A stretch of 64,000 bases of DNA, taken from NCBI RefSeq assembly GCF_000003605.2, contig NW_003107089.1:1055966-1119965 (forward strand). Direction: 5' to 3'. How positions within the stretch are numbered: position 1 is the first letter of the stretch; every line of letters starts with the position of its first letter. Position numbers and translations under genes: made by a program. Shown here in pieces: positions 62,478 through 64,000 of the stretch. The notes under the pieces are model-generated. The model had not been told where the DNA came from, did no database searches, and worked only from the letters and a program-made list of their open reading frames with translations. This DNA comes from Saccoglossus kowalevskii (taxonomy: Eukaryota > Hemichordata > Enteropneusta > Harrimaniidae).

Positions 62478-64000
62478 CTAACGGGGAAAGAAACAATAAA
62501 TTACACACTTCAGAATTTGATAACTTCATTAAGGATAAATGTAATCACAAGTAAATTATGAAGTTCAATTAATAAAAAAAAAAAAAACGTTGACAATTAC
62601 GACTAAGGGCGACAATTTGTCTAATGATGAATTAGCATCAATAATATTACCGTCAAATATTAATTGCAATGAAGGGTCAAAGTATCAACCTTTCCGGTAC
62701 TGGGTGCAAAACAATACAAAATAGTTGCCCGAGATAACAATAATACTTGGATACAAAGATAAGCAATGGATAAATCATTTGTTATTGAACAGAAGAATAT
62801 CAACAAAAGAATTGACACATAAATATTCTCATTCTTATCATTCATACAACACATAGGTTGACATTTTATTTTTTATTACATTTTTGTTGCTGAAAATAAT
62901 AATAATAATATATTATACACACTAGTTTTAAATATGCTAGATTATTTATTTAACATATTTTGAACCTGGCCAACCATGTTTTTTTTTTTTTTAAATATTT
63001 ACAGGAGAGAGTTTCAAAGGAAAAAGGAGATTCCATTAAAAAATATGAAACTCAATTCTGCGTGATAATGAATATGGTTTATGTAGATGTATGGAACTAA
63101 TAGGTTCATATTTATGAAGCCGGTGTAGTTAAAATTCCATTTTCCACCGCAATGAATACAAGACATGGAGATAGATTTCTGAGTTCAAAAATGCAATTTT
63201 AAATCTGATACATGGGGGCAATTTCAATGTTAATGCTGGAATCACATTTTACTTGTAAACAGAGATAAACTGCAAGGCAGACTTTTCGGCACGTAGGCAT
63301 AATCAAAAAATTAAATGAACACGAGTTAAACAATTTTCTGCAAAATAGAAAATAAGTATCGCTGGTAAAATGTAATAGACAAAGGTCTCAGTTCTGAACG
63401 TCGAGGTTATTTTAGCTTGTAAGTATTGAGGAGTCAAGTTGTTGGCCTTTGCAATGTTAGGGTTAGCCGTGACAACCCAGATACTTGTATTCATTGTCAG
63501 TGGGGCCAATCCCTGAGGGAGCTACAAGTCAAATTGAATATTTTCGCTACCCGAGAAATATATTCCCTTATCACGTACGCTCGTTTATTTGTTCTGCAAG
63601 AAAATGGAAGTGAATTAGTGGCTTTGTTCATTGAAAAATCATCATAATACCACGAATTAAATTAGTCAGATGTGTATTATAAAACTGAGAGCCCAATTGT
63701 TAAATGATACTCATACCATATGTAAAATCCTTCGGGAGATTGTCAAAAGACCTCAAAAACGTCTCAAAATATCATTGTATTTCTTCTCCATCCTATTAGA
63801 TTGCAAAAACAAGGTGGGAAATAGCAAATTGAATAATTTGAGGCCAGTACTGCGAAACAATTCACTTAAAGAACAAAAAAAAAGCATTTTACAGTAAATT
63901 ATATTTGCAGTAAGCATAATTTTGGAGAGCAGTAAACCTGTGTTAAACATGGTTATGGCAGTTTTCTTTTATAACCCACAAAATCATTGCTGTCCAATCA
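62478..64000. other. Probable intron or upstream part of the RCC1-type gene; no further exon recognised
   Basis: Upstream of the acceptor on the minus strand. The pyrimidine tract of the acceptor lies at 62478-62495. The rest is AT-rich, with an A run near 62573-62586, an (AAT)n run near 62893-62911 and short open frames (up to 75 codons) on both strands that show no RCC1 or other motif. Confidence 0.4.

Overview
This is AT-rich, intron-like or intergenic DNA from an animal, and it is nearly gene-free. There are no operons, no ribosome-binding sites and no long open frames. One typical spliced exon is present, together with many short homopolymers, microsatellites, three satellite-like tandem arrays, a tRNA-derived SINE and several small terminal-inverted-repeat (TIR) elements. 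The TIR style (TACTGTA... ends with repeated TTTATTTTCGC blocks; ATTTGCTCTATTAGAAGCGCAT ends) and the '...GGACGGACGGA...CGGGGACTAA' repeat end remind me of marine invertebrates such as hemichordates, echinoderms, amphioxus or molluscs. I cannot name the species. Two runs of N (401 and 353 bases) are assembly gaps.

Layout. 1-825: end of a 64-bp tandem array with a 351-bp higher-order period. 1421-1837: TIR element. 1838-10385: unique AT-rich DNA. 10386-11446: about 53 copies of a 20-bp minisatellite. 11447-16730: unique DNA, including an RFX-type X-box near 12.49 kb. 16733-17830: old interspersed repeat split by an intact-looking SINE (17337-17791) with a 12-bp target duplication. 19.66-20.96 kb: purine-rich stretch. 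21.6 kb and 22.4-22.74 kb: small TIR elements. 23500-24246: 94-bp tandem array. 26276-26522 and 46374-46562: two copies of one TTTAACCTTTTC-ended element in opposite orientations. 27-42 kb: mostly unique DNA with two groups of nuclear-receptor half-sites (35.0 and 40.4 kb). 42.18-43.30 kb: 1.1-kb inverted-repeat unit. 45.0 kb: a strong CTCF-like match. 45928-46139: TIR element. 47.4 kb: TATG microsatellite. 52562-52995: 434-bp TIR element bounded by TTAA. 53638-54601: second copy of the 17-kb interspersed repeat, interrupted by a gap. 54810-54931: 122-bp TIR element. 54.9-64 kb: mostly unique DNA holding the one convincing exon.

That exon (62334-62477, minus strand) encodes one blade of an RCC1-type beta-propeller and has good splice signals on both sides. 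The gene therefore runs on the minus strand, and its neighbouring exons are either further along in this window and unrecognised, or outside it. Most other open frames are of a length expected by chance or come from repeats. I see no operon-like system, CRISPR array, RNA gene or convincing new multi-gene system. The most useful observations are the dated nesting of the SINE inside an older repeat, the relations between the TIR elements, and a few strong regulatory-site matches.
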